Source: Desulfotruncus arcticus DSM 17038 (lineage in GTDB: Bacteria > Bacillota > Desulfotomaculia > Desulfotomaculales > Desulfallaceae). From it: 64,000 nucleotides of DNA. Below the pieces are notes generated by a model, which saw only the letters and a list, made by a program, of their open reading frames with translations, did not search any database and had not been told where the DNA came from. Of this stretch, positions 15,528 to 24,759 are shown one piece after another (position 1 is the stretch's first letter; every line of letters starts with the position of its first letter). The stretch spans positions 1-64,000 of the forward strand of contig NZ_FOOX01000020.1 in assembly GCF_900113335.1 (NCBI RefSeq), given 5' to 3'. The position numbers were made by a program, and so were the translations under genes.

Positions 15528-16157
15528 TTAACTTGTTTTAACCAGCTTAATATAAACAAAGCTAACCTTTGATGTTTTACCTTCGTCTACCGTTCGCCAA
15601 TCATCGCAGTTAACCATAACATCATATTCCCTCAAAGGCGAACCATAATCAAAATATTTAAAAAGTCTTTGAGCCGAAGTACCCTCTGCGCCGTCCACAC
15701 CTTCAAGGCCAAGTTCCGTTAACAATTTCATTACATCATCAGGAACTTCTTTTAGAGCATATTCATCACTCGGGCCATAAACATAGTCTTCTTTTGGTGT
15801 TATATCAACAGATGCTGGTAGATCCATGAACAGCGTTATTTCAATATCGAATTCTGGGGTCTGATAAACCAACACTACCGTATCTGAATCTTTATTTTCT
15901 TGCCTACTAGGTTTTCCCAAGAGAGAAACTATATCGTTATAATTTTTATTAAGAATTTCCGGTACATCAAAAACTAAATCAATTTGTGGTTCGCTTTTTG
16001 GAGTGTTAACGTTACTCTCTACGTTACTACTAACCTCTGTGTCATTAGTCGAATTGCTTTCGGCATTTTTATCCGTATTTTGCACCTTTCCACATCCAGA
16101 TACTATAAGCATTAAAATAGCAGCCGTCAATAATAGATACCATAATTTGCTTTTCAT
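15528..16157 (-). CDS. Lipoprotein inserted in the tail operon (moron candidate)
   Basis: The 209-residue protein begins with a basic N-terminus, a hydrophobic stretch and a lipobox ending VSGC (Cys at residue 22), then a long Ser/Asn/Glu linker and a folded domain (PEILNKNYNDIVSLLGKPSR). It should be lipid-anchored on the outer face of the membrane. It sits between the tape measure and LysM genes with its own SD and 37-63-base gaps on both sides, unlike the tightly packed tail genes. A superinfection-exclusion lipoprotein expressed from the prophage is a reasonable guess. Confidence 0.75.
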   Translation of the reverse strand: MKSKLWYLLLTAAILMLIVSGCGKVQNTDKNAESNSTNDTEVSSNVESNVNTPKSEPQIDLVFDVPEILNKNYNDIVSLLGKPSRQENKDSDTVVLVYQTPEFDIEITLFMDLPASVDITPKEDYVYGPSDEYALKEVPDDVMKLLTELGLEGVDGAEGTSAQRLFKYFDYGSPLREYDVMVNCDDWRTVDEGKTSKVSFVYIKLVKTS

Positions 16158-16220
16158 TGCACAACCTCCATTCTAAAAAATTGGATAGAAACTTCTATAC
16201 AAAGTTAATTTTTACCTCTT

Positions 16221-18908
16221 TTATTTCGGGATATTATTTAATATTGACTTTAACTTTTTCACAATTTCACTGGCCACCTGCTCTACAATTCCATCTAACT
16301 CCTCTTTAGAGTTCACTATAATTTGTCCAACAAGTCCGGCAAGATCAAAGTTAAGATATATCTTCGGAGCACCGCTAACAGCATCCGTAGCCGGCATAGG
16401 TGATGGAACGGTACCAGAAAAACCACCCATTGCATACTGCTTAACCCCAATTACTTCCCCAGCCTGTTGCCAAAGTCTAAATGCCCGGTCTCTTTTAGTT
16501 GGCGATAATGGAATAATAGCCTCCGGTCCGGCCTCGGCCACCAGACCTAAGTGTGGTCGTGTGAGAATGCCTCCAAAAGCATGAGCTTCATAATCAAAGT
16601 GCTTAAAATCAGCAACACTCGTTTTGATAGGTTCTAAAGCTTTTATCCCAGAAAATGCAATTAACTTTGCACTAGCGAAATCTACAGCTTGTGCTAAAGT
16701 CGTAAATGCCTGCATTAAATTATTTTGCGAGTTAATCACAAAGCCATTTGACGTAATAATATCTCCCTGGCTATTCAGGTAAACCTGGCCTGTTTGAGCA
16801 ATGCGCTCCTGCTGTTTACTTGCAGCCTCACCAGACTTAGCTAGTTTTTCATTAGCATCAGCAGCAGGAGATTTATCAAAAAGTTTCCCTGCAGTCCATT
16901 TGCCGCCAATATAACCAGCTAAACCACCCAAAGCGCCTCCAATGGCTGTACCGATACCAGGTAGGATTGCCGTACCAATGCCAGCACCTATTTCAGCACC
17001 TGCCCATCCTCCGCCCAGACCAAACGCCGCCTTGCCAGTAGCAGTAACTTTATTTTCCGCTTGCGCAATACCAACCGCCTCACCGGCAATTGCCAAAGGC
17101 CAGGCTAGCTTACCGATTACCTTACTTGCCGTTGATAAACCGCTACCCAACGAACCTAAAACTCTACTTGATGTTGCAATTTCCGCTGCAGGAGTAGCAG
17201 CCCCTGATGAGGCGGCTGGTAGTACTTCCCGAAGGATATTGCCAGATGGCCCATATATTATTCTTGAATTTTGCGCTGATGTGTTTGCTGCAGCTGCTAC
17301 TACCGAACTCCTTGAGGCAGTATTAGCAGCATTAGCCACCATGTCTGTGGTTCTGGAAGCAGCGTTCACGGCCCCTGCACCATATGTTGCCCTGGCTATA
17401 CTGGCAGCCAACGGATTAGTTGTTTCCAGAGCGGCAATCCTTGCAGCATTTCTTGTGTTCATCCAGGTATTGATCGTTCTACCTGCGTTCGCAAGCCCCC
17501 TACCGGCACCCCATGCGCCACGCAATACCATGCCGCCACCGAGCAATCCGGCACCCATGGCAAGTCCGGCAGAACCGATAATATTACCATGTAGAGCTGC
17601 ATCCACAGATCCTTTAGCCATCCCACCCAATGCTGTAATCCATGCTCTAGTTGCTATCTCGGCCAGCTTAATAAATAATTCTTCAACTCGCTTTCCTCCC
17701 GGTCCGGATACCCAGGTGTTCATATCATCAACCATCTTATCAAGGGCTTTTGAGATATCCTTCATAATGAAATCTACTTTGCCGTCAAAACTTAACTCCT
17801 GAAATTCCGGATTATCAAGATACCTCACCCGGATATACTCGAAGGCCCTTTCCATTTTCGAAAGAACTGCATCTGCCGCTTGGCCACCAAATTTGACCAA
17901 GCTATCTTTCCATCTTTCTATCGTCTTTTCATTTTTATCAAACCAATCAGTTATTTTTCGGAGGCGTGGATTTATCTCTTCTAGAGATCCAACGCCAGCT
18001 TGACGGAATAATGTCTTGATTGTATCAGTAATGGTGCTAAATCGTCCGGTAGCTGTTTGTGACAGCTTTTCAGCGCCACCAGCAAATTTTTGCTCGGCTT
18101 TTTCAAGGAATCCAACCCAACCACCCAGGGTTTTAAATTCTTCCTGGGTCATTTTCATGCTAAATTCCTTCATACGCTCAAACTCACCCATTTGCGCATC
18201 AGCAAGCGCTTCCATGGCATCCTGTACAGTTTTTCCCGGTGTTAATGCAGCCATATCTCCTGCCAGAGATACCATCTGTTTGGCCATTGATATATCACCG
18301 CCGCTAATACCTATACCGCGGCTCATGGCTGGAAATAAATCTCCCATTTCAAAAGGAGTCTTGGCAGCAAAACTATTCAACCAATTAGTTACTTCTTGTG
18401 CTGCTTTCTTATTACCGCCCAGCCAATGCTCCATACTAACTTGTTGGATCTCAAAATCCATAGCTGCGCCGATAGTTAGTTTGCCAACTCCATACACCCC
18501 GGCGCCAGCCCCTAACAAACCAAGTGGACTGATAAGCTTAGTAATTATTCCACCGGTCATGTCTCTAGCTTGAATAGCAACTGTAACAGTCCTGTGTCCA
18601 ATACGATCTATAGTGTTTATAATTCTCCTGGCAGGCTCGGTGAAGCGGTCCCTTAACCGGACGAATGGATTAGCTTCCATCCTATTTAGATTGCGGTTTT
18701 GTGATTCGATAATCCTGGCTGATCTTGTATAATGATCTTCCAGCCTGACGGATGGGGTAGCTACGGACCTGTTTAGAACTTGCGATTGCCTTGTAATTCT
18801 TTCAAAAACTGTACGTAATCTTTCTTCTGCAGCCTGTGCCCGTCTGATTGCTTCCTCATCTTGAACGTCGATAACAATGTCATACCGGTAAATCTCTCTT
18901 TCAGCCAT
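16221..18908 (-). CDS. Tape measure protein
   Basis: This 895-residue protein is the longest tail gene product. It has a coiled N-terminus (QAAEERLRTVFERITRQSQ), a central TMP domain (WLNSFAAKTPFEMGDLFPAM) and long hydrophobic Gly/Ala-rich segments around residues 430-660 that probably insert into the host membrane. The C-terminus is more polar (LGLVAEAGPEAIIPLSP). It sets tail length and takes part in DNA ejection. Its start overlaps the stop of the frameshifted chaperone by 8 bases. Confidence 0.9.
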   Translation of the reverse strand: MAEREIYRYDIVIDVQDEEAIRRAQAAEERLRTVFERITRQSQVLNRSVATPSVRLEDHYTRSARIIESQNRNLNRMEANPFVRLRDRFTEPARRIINTIDRIGHRTVTVAIQARDMTGGIITKLISPLGLLGAGAGVYGVGKLTIGAAMDFEIQQVSMEHWLGGNKKAAQEVTNWLNSFAAKTPFEMGDLFPAMSRGIGISGGDISMAKQMVSLAGDMAALTPGKTVQDAMEALADAQMGEFERMKEFSMKMTQEEFKTLGGWVGFLEKAEQKFAGGAEKLSQTATGRFSTITDTIKTLFRQAGVGSLEEINPRLRKITDWFDKNEKTIERWKDSLVKFGGQAADAVLSKMERAFEYIRVRYLDNPEFQELSFDGKVDFIMKDISKALDKMVDDMNTWVSGPGGKRVEELFIKLAEIATRAWITALGGMAKGSVDAALHGNIIGSAGLAMGAGLLGGGMVLRGAWGAGRGLANAGRTINTWMNTRNAARIAALETTNPLAASIARATYGAGAVNAASRTTDMVANAANTASRSSVVAAAANTSAQNSRIIYGPSGNILREVLPAASSGAATPAAEIATSSRVLGSLGSGLSTASKVIGKLAWPLAIAGEAVGIAQAENKVTATGKAAFGLGGGWAGAEIGAGIGTAILPGIGTAIGGALGGLAGYIGGKWTAGKLFDKSPAADANEKLAKSGEAASKQQERIAQTGQVYLNSQGDIITSNGFVINSQNNLMQAFTTLAQAVDFASAKLIAFSGIKALEPIKTSVADFKHFDYEAHAFGGILTRPHLGLVAEAGPEAIIPLSPTKRDRAFRLWQQAGEVIGVKQYAMGGFSGTVPSPMPATDAVSGAPKIYLNFDLAGLVGQIIVNSKEELDGIVEQVASEIVKKLKSILNNIPK

Positions 18909-19083
18909 TCAAATCACCACCGCGCATAACCTTCTGCTTGTATTTTTTCTCAAATTCAACCCTTATGGCGGCGAATATAAACCTTTTTTCCTTTGCCGGA
19001 AGCCGCCAAATCTCTCCCGGGGTTTTACCCAGAGCTTTGGCAGCTTCCCACAGCATAAACGCTATTCGTCGCCCTCGGATAAG
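18901..19083 (-). CDS. -1 frameshift extension of the tail assembly chaperone
   Basis: The frame entered after a -1 slip at 19083-19089 continues 60 codons (LIRGRRIAFMLWEAAKALGK ...) to TGA at 18901, inside the start of the tape measure gene. It would give a fusion protein of about 201 residues with the upstream chaperone, like lambda gpGT. The segment AKTPGEIW-type helix is typical of the T part. It could also be made alone from the internal ATG, but the slippery site argues for fusion. Confidence 0.75.
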   Translation of the reverse strand, partial: LIRGRRIAFMLWEAAKALGKTPGEIWRLPAKEKRFIFAAIRVEFEKKYKQKVMRGGDLNG

Positions 19084-19505
19084 TTTTTTATTTGATCAAT
19101 TTCCTTGGTTGAATTGTAGAAGCCTGATAAATCCATCACAATATCAACTAATTGCATTATTTCTCCGGAAAGTAATACCCTTTTGATTACCTGCTCGGCT
19201 CCGGAAGCCCGGTATTTCGACAGCAACTCGGGATGGTTCCAACGGACATTTTTATCATCGCCGATGGCAATGGTGGCCTCTGCAATCACAGCCCTGTTAT
19301 ACCTTTTGCGGTCAAGTTTTTCAATTTCTTCCCCGCGTACCTTTTCAATATTTGTATATTGCTTTTGCAGTTTTTCCAACTTGTCTTCCTTTAGACCCTG
19401 CAGCGTAAAAGAGAGACCTATGCGGGAAATTCCCACAGTCTTCTGCGGAATATTATCTTCCTCACTGGCCGCAAACAGTTTATCCAAAATAGCCTTTTCG
19501 TTCAT
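19062..19505 (-). CDS. Tail assembly chaperone (XkdN-like), zero frame
   Basis: The 147-residue acidic helical protein (IGLSFTLQGLKEDKLEKLQKQ, NVRWNHPELLSKYRASG) matches XkdN-type tail chaperones that coat the tape measure during tail assembly. I start at the ATG preceded by GAGGAGGCG. It lies between the tail tube and tape measure genes as expected, and carries the frameshift site near its end. Confidence 0.85.
   Translation of the reverse strand: MNEKAILDKLFAASEEDNIPQKTVGISRIGLSFTLQGLKEDKLEKLQKQYTNIEKVRGEEIEKLDRKRYNRAVIAEATIAIGDDKNVRWNHPELLSKYRASGAEQVIKRVLLSGEIMQLVDIVMDLSGFYNSTKEIDQIKNLSEGDE
19083..19089 (-). promoter_or_regulatory. Slippery heptamer A AAA AAC for -1 frameshifting
   Basis: The minus-strand sequence AAAAAAC lies in the correct register (ATA AAA AAC) seven codons (six sense codons plus the stop) before the zero-frame stop of the tail chaperone. 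This is the classical efficient -1 shift site. It joins the frames 19062-19505 and 18901-19083. Confidence 0.8.
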
Positions 19506-19509
19506 TGGT

Positions 19510-19941
19510 TTACGCCTCCTCAATAGGATCAAGCAATTCATACCCAGTAAAAGTGAACGGTATTTCTTCCGTTACAAGCTCATTTGGTTTGAAATTCGCC
19601 AGGATAATCTTATCAAAGCTGACGTTTTTAAGCCTAATACGTTCAGCTCCGTATGCTTCCGGGTCATCCAGTTTAGTTATCAGTTCCGTCTTGGTGGGAA
19701 CGCCCCGGGCGCCTTGCGCCCAGGCATGCCTCTGAATCATTGCGCTGGTCACTTTAAAGCCGGTAATAGTCCCGGTTCCTGAAAGTCCGATAACCTTTTT
19801 ATGCAACCACCTGTCGCCGGACAAGCGGACATCGGCTTTATCAATAGTCACCTCAGCCGTAACTGCATTGACATTTTGTTGGTGCTCGCCGTTTTCCCAA
19901 AGCTCACCATAAGAGCCGTTTACAATGCGTTCAACATCCAC
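19510..19941 (-). CDS. Tail tube protein (XkdM-like)
   Basis: The 143-residue protein (GSYGELWENGEHQQNVNAVT ... LVTEEIPFTFTGYELLDPIE) matches PBSX XkdM-type tube proteins that stack as hexamers inside the sheath. It starts at GTG with SD GGCGGTG, directly after the sheath gene. Length is typical. Confidence 0.85.
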   Translation of the reverse strand: MDVERIVNGSYGELWENGEHQQNVNAVTAEVTIDKADVRLSGDRWLHKKVIGLSGTGTITGFKVTSAMIQRHAWAQGARGVPTKTELITKLDDPEAYGAERIRLKNVSFDKIILANFKPNELVTEEIPFTFTGYELLDPIEEA

Positions 19942-19956
19942 TGATAATCACCGCCT

Positions 19957-21396
19957 TTAATAACGGATAATGCCGGTGCCGAAGATTTTTTCCATGCTAT
20001 CAATCACCCGGGCATTCCATTTCCAATAAAATTCATCACCGAGAGCATTGGCCTGCAGTTCAGTGTCAACTTCCACTGTAAAGTCGCCATTTATCAGGGT
20101 AGGAGCCAGGGTTTCAAAATATTTCTTAATGGCGGAAAGCAGCGCCGCCTGCCCATCGTTATTATTGAGCACCTTACCAATGTAATTATCATGGGCAGCC
20201 TGGGTTGTATCCACATCAATAGCATCAATGATCCTGATGATCTTAATCTTTTTCCATGCATCATCCTGGTCTTCTGACAGGGTGGTAAGGGTATTGATAC
20301 CTCTTTCAATAATTACCTTTTCGCCATCATGCATTAAAACCAGCGTACCGGCCCGAAGGGCACTCACGAATTGGTTATCCGTTAGCCTGGGCTGCACGTC
20401 ATCAAACGGTGTTACTGCATAAGTTAGGCTTTCGCGCAGCGCCTGGCCGGTGCCTTTGCTGGCTATATAGCAGGCCACCATACTGCTGGGATATAACACC
20501 CCGTCCAACTGAGCGCTAACCCCAACATTTACAATACCTTCATAATTAAAGCCGTTGGACCTGGCATTAGCTACAGTAATATCAGCATCATCAGTTGCCG
20601 ACCCGCCAAGGTAGGCGATAATCTTTTTACCTTCATTGCGCAGCCGGGCAACCCAGGCGGCCACCGAAGTCTGGAGCGCCGCGTCGGTAGCCCCGTCCAA
20701 AGTAAAGGCGTTGAAAATTCTGGCCTCAAAAACCGACATTGCGTCAATATAATCAGCATTAACAACTCCGGCACTGCCATCATTGCCACCGGCCAGAGGC
20801 TGGCTAACCACATTAGCAATGGTGCCGGCTCCATTATCCAATTTTGTGGCATCAATCCAAACGTTTTGAGAGTTTCCATTAATTGCGGCCACAGCATTAT
20901 CTACCACTGAAACCCCTTTGTCAAAGGTAAAGACAAATAGCTCAGTGGTATTCTCATAAAGGACAAGATCCTGTTTATTTACTGAATCAACCAGGTTCTC
21001 TCTGGTAGTTACTTTAAAACCTCTGGTTGTGGGATATTTGGAATCAATTTTTAGCACATTTGCCGCAGCGCCATCTTGCAGATTAATACTTGCCTTGGCT
21101 GCTACCCCATCCACTAAGCGGTATGCCAGGACGGTTTTAATACCGCCGAGCAAGGCCAGGCGTATACACGGGTAGGCGGTGTAATTACCTGTATCCTCAA
21201 TGTTGTAGGTATCTTTCAGCTCTTTCTCGGAGGTAATTTCCTTTATTTCCTTCGCAGGCCCCCAGTTGGCCTTTACCGGCATGGCCAATATGCCCCTTAC
21301 ACCAGGTTGAATTGCCGCCAGGGCTGCCGCAACAAAACGCATATAAAACCCCGCACGTTCAGGTTTATCCGTTTCAGACCAGGTTCCACCAGCCAT
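19957..21396 (-). CDS. Contractile tail sheath protein (XkdK-like)
   Basis: The 479-residue protein starts MAGGTWSETDKPERAGFYMRF and ends with NGDFTVEVDTELQANALGDEFYWKWNARVIDSMEKIFGTGI-type C-terminal sheath features; it matches the PBSX sheath XkdK family. The sheath contracts to drive the tube. Its presence makes this a myovirus. SD AAGAAGGTG. The tail sheath is followed by tube and chaperone genes in standard order. Confidence 0.9.
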   Translation of the reverse strand: MAGGTWSETDKPERAGFYMRFVAAALAAIQPGVRGILAMPVKANWGPAKEIKEITSEKELKDTYNIEDTGNYTAYPCIRLALLGGIKTVLAYRLVDGVAAKASINLQDGAAANVLKIDSKYPTTRGFKVTTRENLVDSVNKQDLVLYENTTELFVFTFDKGVSVVDNAVAAINGNSQNVWIDATKLDNGAGTIANVVSQPLAGGNDGSAGVVNADYIDAMSVFEARIFNAFTLDGATDAALQTSVAAWVARLRNEGKKIIAYLGGSATDDADITVANARSNGFNYEGIVNVGVSAQLDGVLYPSSMVACYIASKGTGQALRESLTYAVTPFDDVQPRLTDNQFVSALRAGTLVLMHDGEKVIIERGINTLTTLSEDQDDAWKKIKIIRIIDAIDVDTTQAAHDNYIGKVLNNNDGQAALLSAIKKYFETLAPTLINGDFTVEVDTELQANALGDEFYWKWNARVIDSMEKIFGTGIIRY

Positions 21397-21624
21397 TTAT
21401 TTCACCTTCTTATTCATAAATTTCTTAACAGCCTGCTTCACTTCGGCTACGGTAAATTCATTTGCCGTATTACCGTGCAGGGCGCCGATCACCACTTCGG
21501 GAGGCACTTTAAATATGGCTTGCGCATTGGCAACCAAATCTTTTTTGGGATATTTACATTCAACCGGACCAGCGACTGTTTCTTTTTTAGCAATGTTTTC
21601 CTTGGTAATTTCACTTGCTGGCAT
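21397..21624 (-). CDS. Small protein ahead of the tail sheath, 75 aa
   Basis: The 75-residue basic protein (KKDLVANAQAIFKVPPEVVI ... EVKQAVKKFMNKKVK) occupies the place of the small pre-sheath protein found in Mu-like and PBSX-like phages. It stops directly before the sheath start. The sequence looks like a short helical N-peptide binding or assembly factor. Function unknown. Confidence 0.6.
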   Translation of the reverse strand: MPASEITKENIAKKETVAGPVECKYPKKDLVANAQAIFKVPPEVVIGALHGNTANEFTVAEVKQAVKKFMNKKVK

Positions 21625-21639
21625 TTAAGAACCACCACC

Positions 21640-22482
21640 TTAACTAATTGTTCCCCGGCTGCCAACGCGCATCATCAACGGCACATCGGCTGCCGGCCTG
21701 CTGGTATATCTGAAAAGGTTAAAAGTAAGCTGTCCCTTGGATATCGCATCCGCCTTAAAATCACAGGACGGATTCTGAATCGTCATATAAGTCCTGTCCT
21801 CCAGGTTCAGCGGTATCTTAATGCTTTCTTCCAGCTTTCCAAGCAATAGCAGCGCCGCCTGCATTTCATCATTAGGCGTACGGCCAAGTACATGTCCGCT
21901 TATTTGACGCACAACCTTATAAATTGCCTTACCAGCATTTTCAGACCTGTATCCGGATAACCGCCATAAAACCGAAGGCCGCATATATCCACGCGGCCAG
22001 CGGTTAACATATATTGTCCAATCCTGACCGATAGTTTGCGCCGTCCAGCTTGCCAGCGCAGTAAGCCATGGATCATCCTGCACCGTTTCCGGTACCTGGC
22101 CAGGACGCAGGGCCATGACTGTAAAGCGCAGGCAGCGTGTCAGCACATCCCATTCGTCTACGACAGTGTCGTCGCCCAAAACACCTTGATACATAAGAGT
22201 AAACGCATCATTATCCAGAGTTTCAAGCCTGGTATTATGCATAGCTGCCACTGTATCATTGCCCAGTTGATCAAGATCACCAAATGTTGTCCTGGCCACA
22301 CAAGGCCATATCTCAACATGACGTTGAAAGTTTACCCAAGAGCTTTTATCATCTTCAGAACCAAGTCTTAGCACCAGATATGGTTTAACGGTCTTGGCGC
22401 CGGCGGCATGTGGTTCATAAACCCGACCACCAATAGCGGGGAGGGAGGTGGCTAATTTTTGCCTTATTGTCTCTCGCACCAT
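21640..22482 (-). CDS. Two-domain tail terminator-like protein
   Basis: The 280-residue protein appears to join two tail-terminator-like halves: residues 1-150 resemble DUF3168-type proteins (RQKLATSLPAIGGRVYEPHA ... RHVEIWPCV), and residues 155-280 a DUF6838-type protein (WTIYVNRWPRGYMRPSVLWR ... DRTYMTIQNPSCDFKADAI). Either alone would cap the tail tube. The fusion is unusual. Start ATG overlaps the upstream TGA. Confidence 0.55.
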   Translation of the reverse strand: MVRETIRQKLATSLPAIGGRVYEPHAAGAKTVKPYLVLRLGSEDDKSSWVNFQRHVEIWPCVARTTFGDLDQLGNDTVAAMHNTRLETLDNDAFTLMYQGVLGDDTVVDEWDVLTRCLRFTVMALRPGQVPETVQDDPWLTALASWTAQTIGQDWTIYVNRWPRGYMRPSVLWRLSGYRSENAGKAIYKVVRQISGHVLGRTPNDEMQAALLLLGKLEESIKIPLNLEDRTYMTIQNPSCDFKADAISKGQLTFNLFRYTSRPAADVPLMMRVGSRGTIS

Positions 22483-22931
22483 CAACCCTCCCAATAATCC
22501 TGAATAGTTTGCTTCAGGCGATTCTTATGACTTTCAAGGGTCGGCTTTATAATCGGCTTTGCTTTCATACCCTTAATTTGCCGCACCATCAGAGGCTTGC
22601 TTGGATCTTTTGGATTGGGAATGCCGGGAATAACCAGTACTCTCGCATTAACCGGTTTTATAGGCTGCCGGGAAGGCCCGAATATCCCGGTGCCTTCCTC
22701 CAACATTGGTCCGTAATCCTTTCCATGGGCCAGGTATAGGTGAAACCCGTCACTCTCCAGGTCCACACCGGAATGAATAGCCTGCCTGGCATGCCCGGTC
22801 TGATCATTCCATGGAGCGTTTTGCTTGGCATATTGCTCCAGATTCCCAGCCCAGGCATCAAGTAAACCATGAAAACCGGCCATTTTCTGCCGCATAAACC
22901 GTGCTACGCTCCCCCCAATATTCATACCCAT
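22482..22931 (-). CDS. HK97 gp10-like neck/tail protein
   Basis: The 149-residue protein (MGMNIGGSVARFMRQKMAGF ... WNDQTGHARQAIHSGVD) has the pattern of HK97-gp10/minor tail neck proteins, including the W-x-D-x-T-G-x-A-R-x-x-I motif. It connects head completion and tail terminator proteins. Overlaps neighbours by a few bases on both sides. Confidence 0.75.
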   Translation of the reverse strand: MGMNIGGSVARFMRQKMAGFHGLLDAWAGNLEQYAKQNAPWNDQTGHARQAIHSGVDLESDGFHLYLAHGKDYGPMLEEGTGIFGPSRQPIKPVNARVLVIPGIPNPKDPSKPLMVRQIKGMKAKPIIKPTLESHKNRLKQTIQDYWEG

Positions 22932-23311
22932 CAGCTCACCAACTCCAAAGCTGCCTGGTAGCCTACCACTTGGCCTTGAACTATTTGGGGCTGCACAGAT
23001 ACTATGTTAAATGTACCGATACCAATAATTGTGAATTCATCAGTGATATTAGAGCCCTGCCTCAGATCAGCCTGCCAGTCGGCCAATAACCCCCAGCCAT
23101 CAGCAATATCCTTATTGCCAACCAGGTGCGAAACTGTTTTAGTGCTATCTCCAACCTGGAATATCCGAACGTTTAAAGGGCCAATTTGAGATGAAACATC
23201 CGTAAAATGGCCTTCCGTTTCCAGCTTTTCCGTCCGGTTAATGATAATAGTTACCGGGTTTTGATTAATTGACCAGATAATATTATTTCTCCTTGTTGTC
23301 ACCAAATCCAT
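22931..23311 (-). CDS. Head-tail stopper/joining protein
   Basis: The 126-residue beta-rich protein (NPVTIIINRTEKLETEGHFT ... DEFTIIGIGTFNIVSVQPQ) lies between the connector and gp10-like genes, where head-closure (stopper) proteins are found. Assignment rests on position and beta content rather than a clear motif. Confidence 0.6.
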   Translation of the reverse strand: MDLVTTRRNNIIWSINQNPVTIIINRTEKLETEGHFTDVSSQIGPLNVRIFQVGDSTKTVSHLVGNKDIADGWGLLADWQADLRQGSNITDEFTIIGIGTFNIVSVQPQIVQGQVVGYQAALELVS

Positions 23312-23670
23312 TATATTACCCCCGGTTTAGTCAATTTGAGAATGACGCCGGAAGATACCTTACCATTAGTTGCCGATGTGCCTAGAGAAGTGTATTGGTT
23401 AGCCATAGTTATAGCGTGAGCCAATTGATCCTTCAGTGACGTCAGATCATATTTCTCCTGACCCACGCTGTAACTTTCAATATCGCCCTGCAGTAGGCTG
23501 GCCTTAATAATCCACCCCTTGCCGGCAGCTTGGTAAACATTTTCCGCTTCCGTCAGCAGCTCATCCAGCTCCGATTCCAGGAACCTGGTGTCAGTCTCCG
23601 TACCTCCGGCAGGAATAATCTCATTCAGATATTTTCTAAGCCTGATTCGCAATTCTGCAGTAGAAGTCAT
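23311..23670 (-). CDS. Head-tail connector protein (gp36/gp6-like)
   Basis: The 119-residue helical protein (AELRIRLRKYLNEIIPAGGT ... ESELDELLTEAENVYQAAG) is typical of the small adaptor that binds the portal after DNA packaging. I begin at the ATG after AAAGGCGGTGCTGTTG. It follows the capsid gene by 27 bases. Confidence 0.65.
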   Translation of the reverse strand: MTSTAELRIRLRKYLNEIIPAGGTETDTRFLESELDELLTEAENVYQAAGKGWIIKASLLQGDIESYSVGQEKYDLTSLKDQLAHAITMANQYTSLGTSATNGKVSSGVILKLTKPGVI

Positions 23671-23697
23671 CAACAGCACCGCCTTTCTGCAACATTA

Positions 23698-24744
23698 TTA
23701 GGCAGGCAGAGTTAGCTCTTCCACTGCATTGGCGGGGGAGGCAATCACACCGCGCCGCGCCCGGCCCACCATGGCATCTTCCACTAACCTGGTTATATCT
23801 GCTCCGGAAGCGTCAATGCGCAGATCATGCTTAACCAGCTCCCGGAAATATTTCTGACCCTCGATAAGGTATGCCTTGCCGGAATCCACGCCTGAATAGT
23901 CGTAAGTCTTTTCTCCAACCACCGCGCTCCAACCATCATAAAAAATAAGAGTATCAATCTGACTGATGGCGGGATAGATGGTGCCGCCGATTTGCATGCG
24001 CTGCAGGCATTCCTCGATATCCCAGCGATTACTGGAATGGGCCAGTAGAATATTGGGACGCCGCGGGCTTCTGGTATCCGTGTTCTTGTCCAGGGACGCA
24101 TGAATCAACCCGGCCTTGATGGTATTGCGGAGCTTTTCCAACTTTGTAGCGCCGGCAGCATCCGCTGCAGTTTTGTTTTTGGCCGCATAATTGAATTTTA
24201 TAATGGGGCTTAAATGAATATGGTTCAGCAAAGCGTTATATGCTTCACCAAAAGACCTATTGGCCTCGGCCATCTCCCAGGTCTTATCGTACAGCACCAT
24301 ATCCTCGGTCCACTGCAGCCCGGCGGCGCAAGTGATAATCGGCACGGTATCTTTGACACCGATCTTGCGGGTACCGAACTTAACTTCCTCCAGCTCCGCA
24401 TGCACCAAAAAAATCACCTGAGCTCCGGTAAAAGGCTTAACATCAACAAACTCAGTGAAATTAGCATCTTCCGTCCGGCGATAAATGGGAGTATAGAGTA
24501 AAGGAACGCTCTCGCGGCCCAGTTCCAAGTCAATTACTGATTTCTGCACCACATTTTCCAGCCCGGCAGGAGTGGTGATCATTTCACCCACAGGATTGGC
24601 CAATTCAAAAACTTCCATCTCTCCATTAACAATTTTCTTCTTGACCGACTTAATCTCACCACTGGGGGAAACGTAAAGCACATCCGCCTCAATGGTTTGC
24701 TTGCGTCGATCTTCCTTCAGAATTTCACTGCTTATGATTTTCAA
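23698..24744 (-). CDS. Major capsid protein
   Basis: The 348-residue protein is in the capsid position, after protease/scaffold and decoration genes. It has typical mixed beta/alpha content with conserved-looking blocks (SVPLLYTPIYRRTEDANFTE, FGEAYNALLNHI, RPNILLAHSSNRWDIEECL). It should form the icosahedral shell with an HK97 fold. It starts at TTG with SD GGAGGTGG. I infer the fold from family and position only. Confidence 0.8.
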   Translation of the reverse strand: MKIISSEILKEDRRKQTIEADVLYVSPSGEIKSVKKKIVNGEMEVFELANPVGEMITTPAGLENVVQKSVIDLELGRESVPLLYTPIYRRTEDANFTEFVDVKPFTGAQVIFLVHAELEEVKFGTRKIGVKDTVPIITCAAGLQWTEDMVLYDKTWEMAEANRSFGEAYNALLNHIHLSPIIKFNYAAKNKTAADAAGATKLEKLRNTIKAGLIHASLDKNTDTRSPRRPNILLAHSSNRWDIEECLQRMQIGGTIYPAISQIDTLIFYDGWSAVVGEKTYDYSGVDSGKAYLIEGQKYFRELVKHDLRIDASGADITRLVEDAMVGRARRGVIASPANAVEELTLPA

Positions 24745-24759
24745 AGCTTTCCACCTCCA

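Noticed and set aside
16942-17802. Long plus-strand open frame inside the tape measure gene
   Set aside because: It is the antisense shadow of the Ala/Gly-rich tape measure gene, with low-complexity Ala/Pro/Ser composition and no SD.
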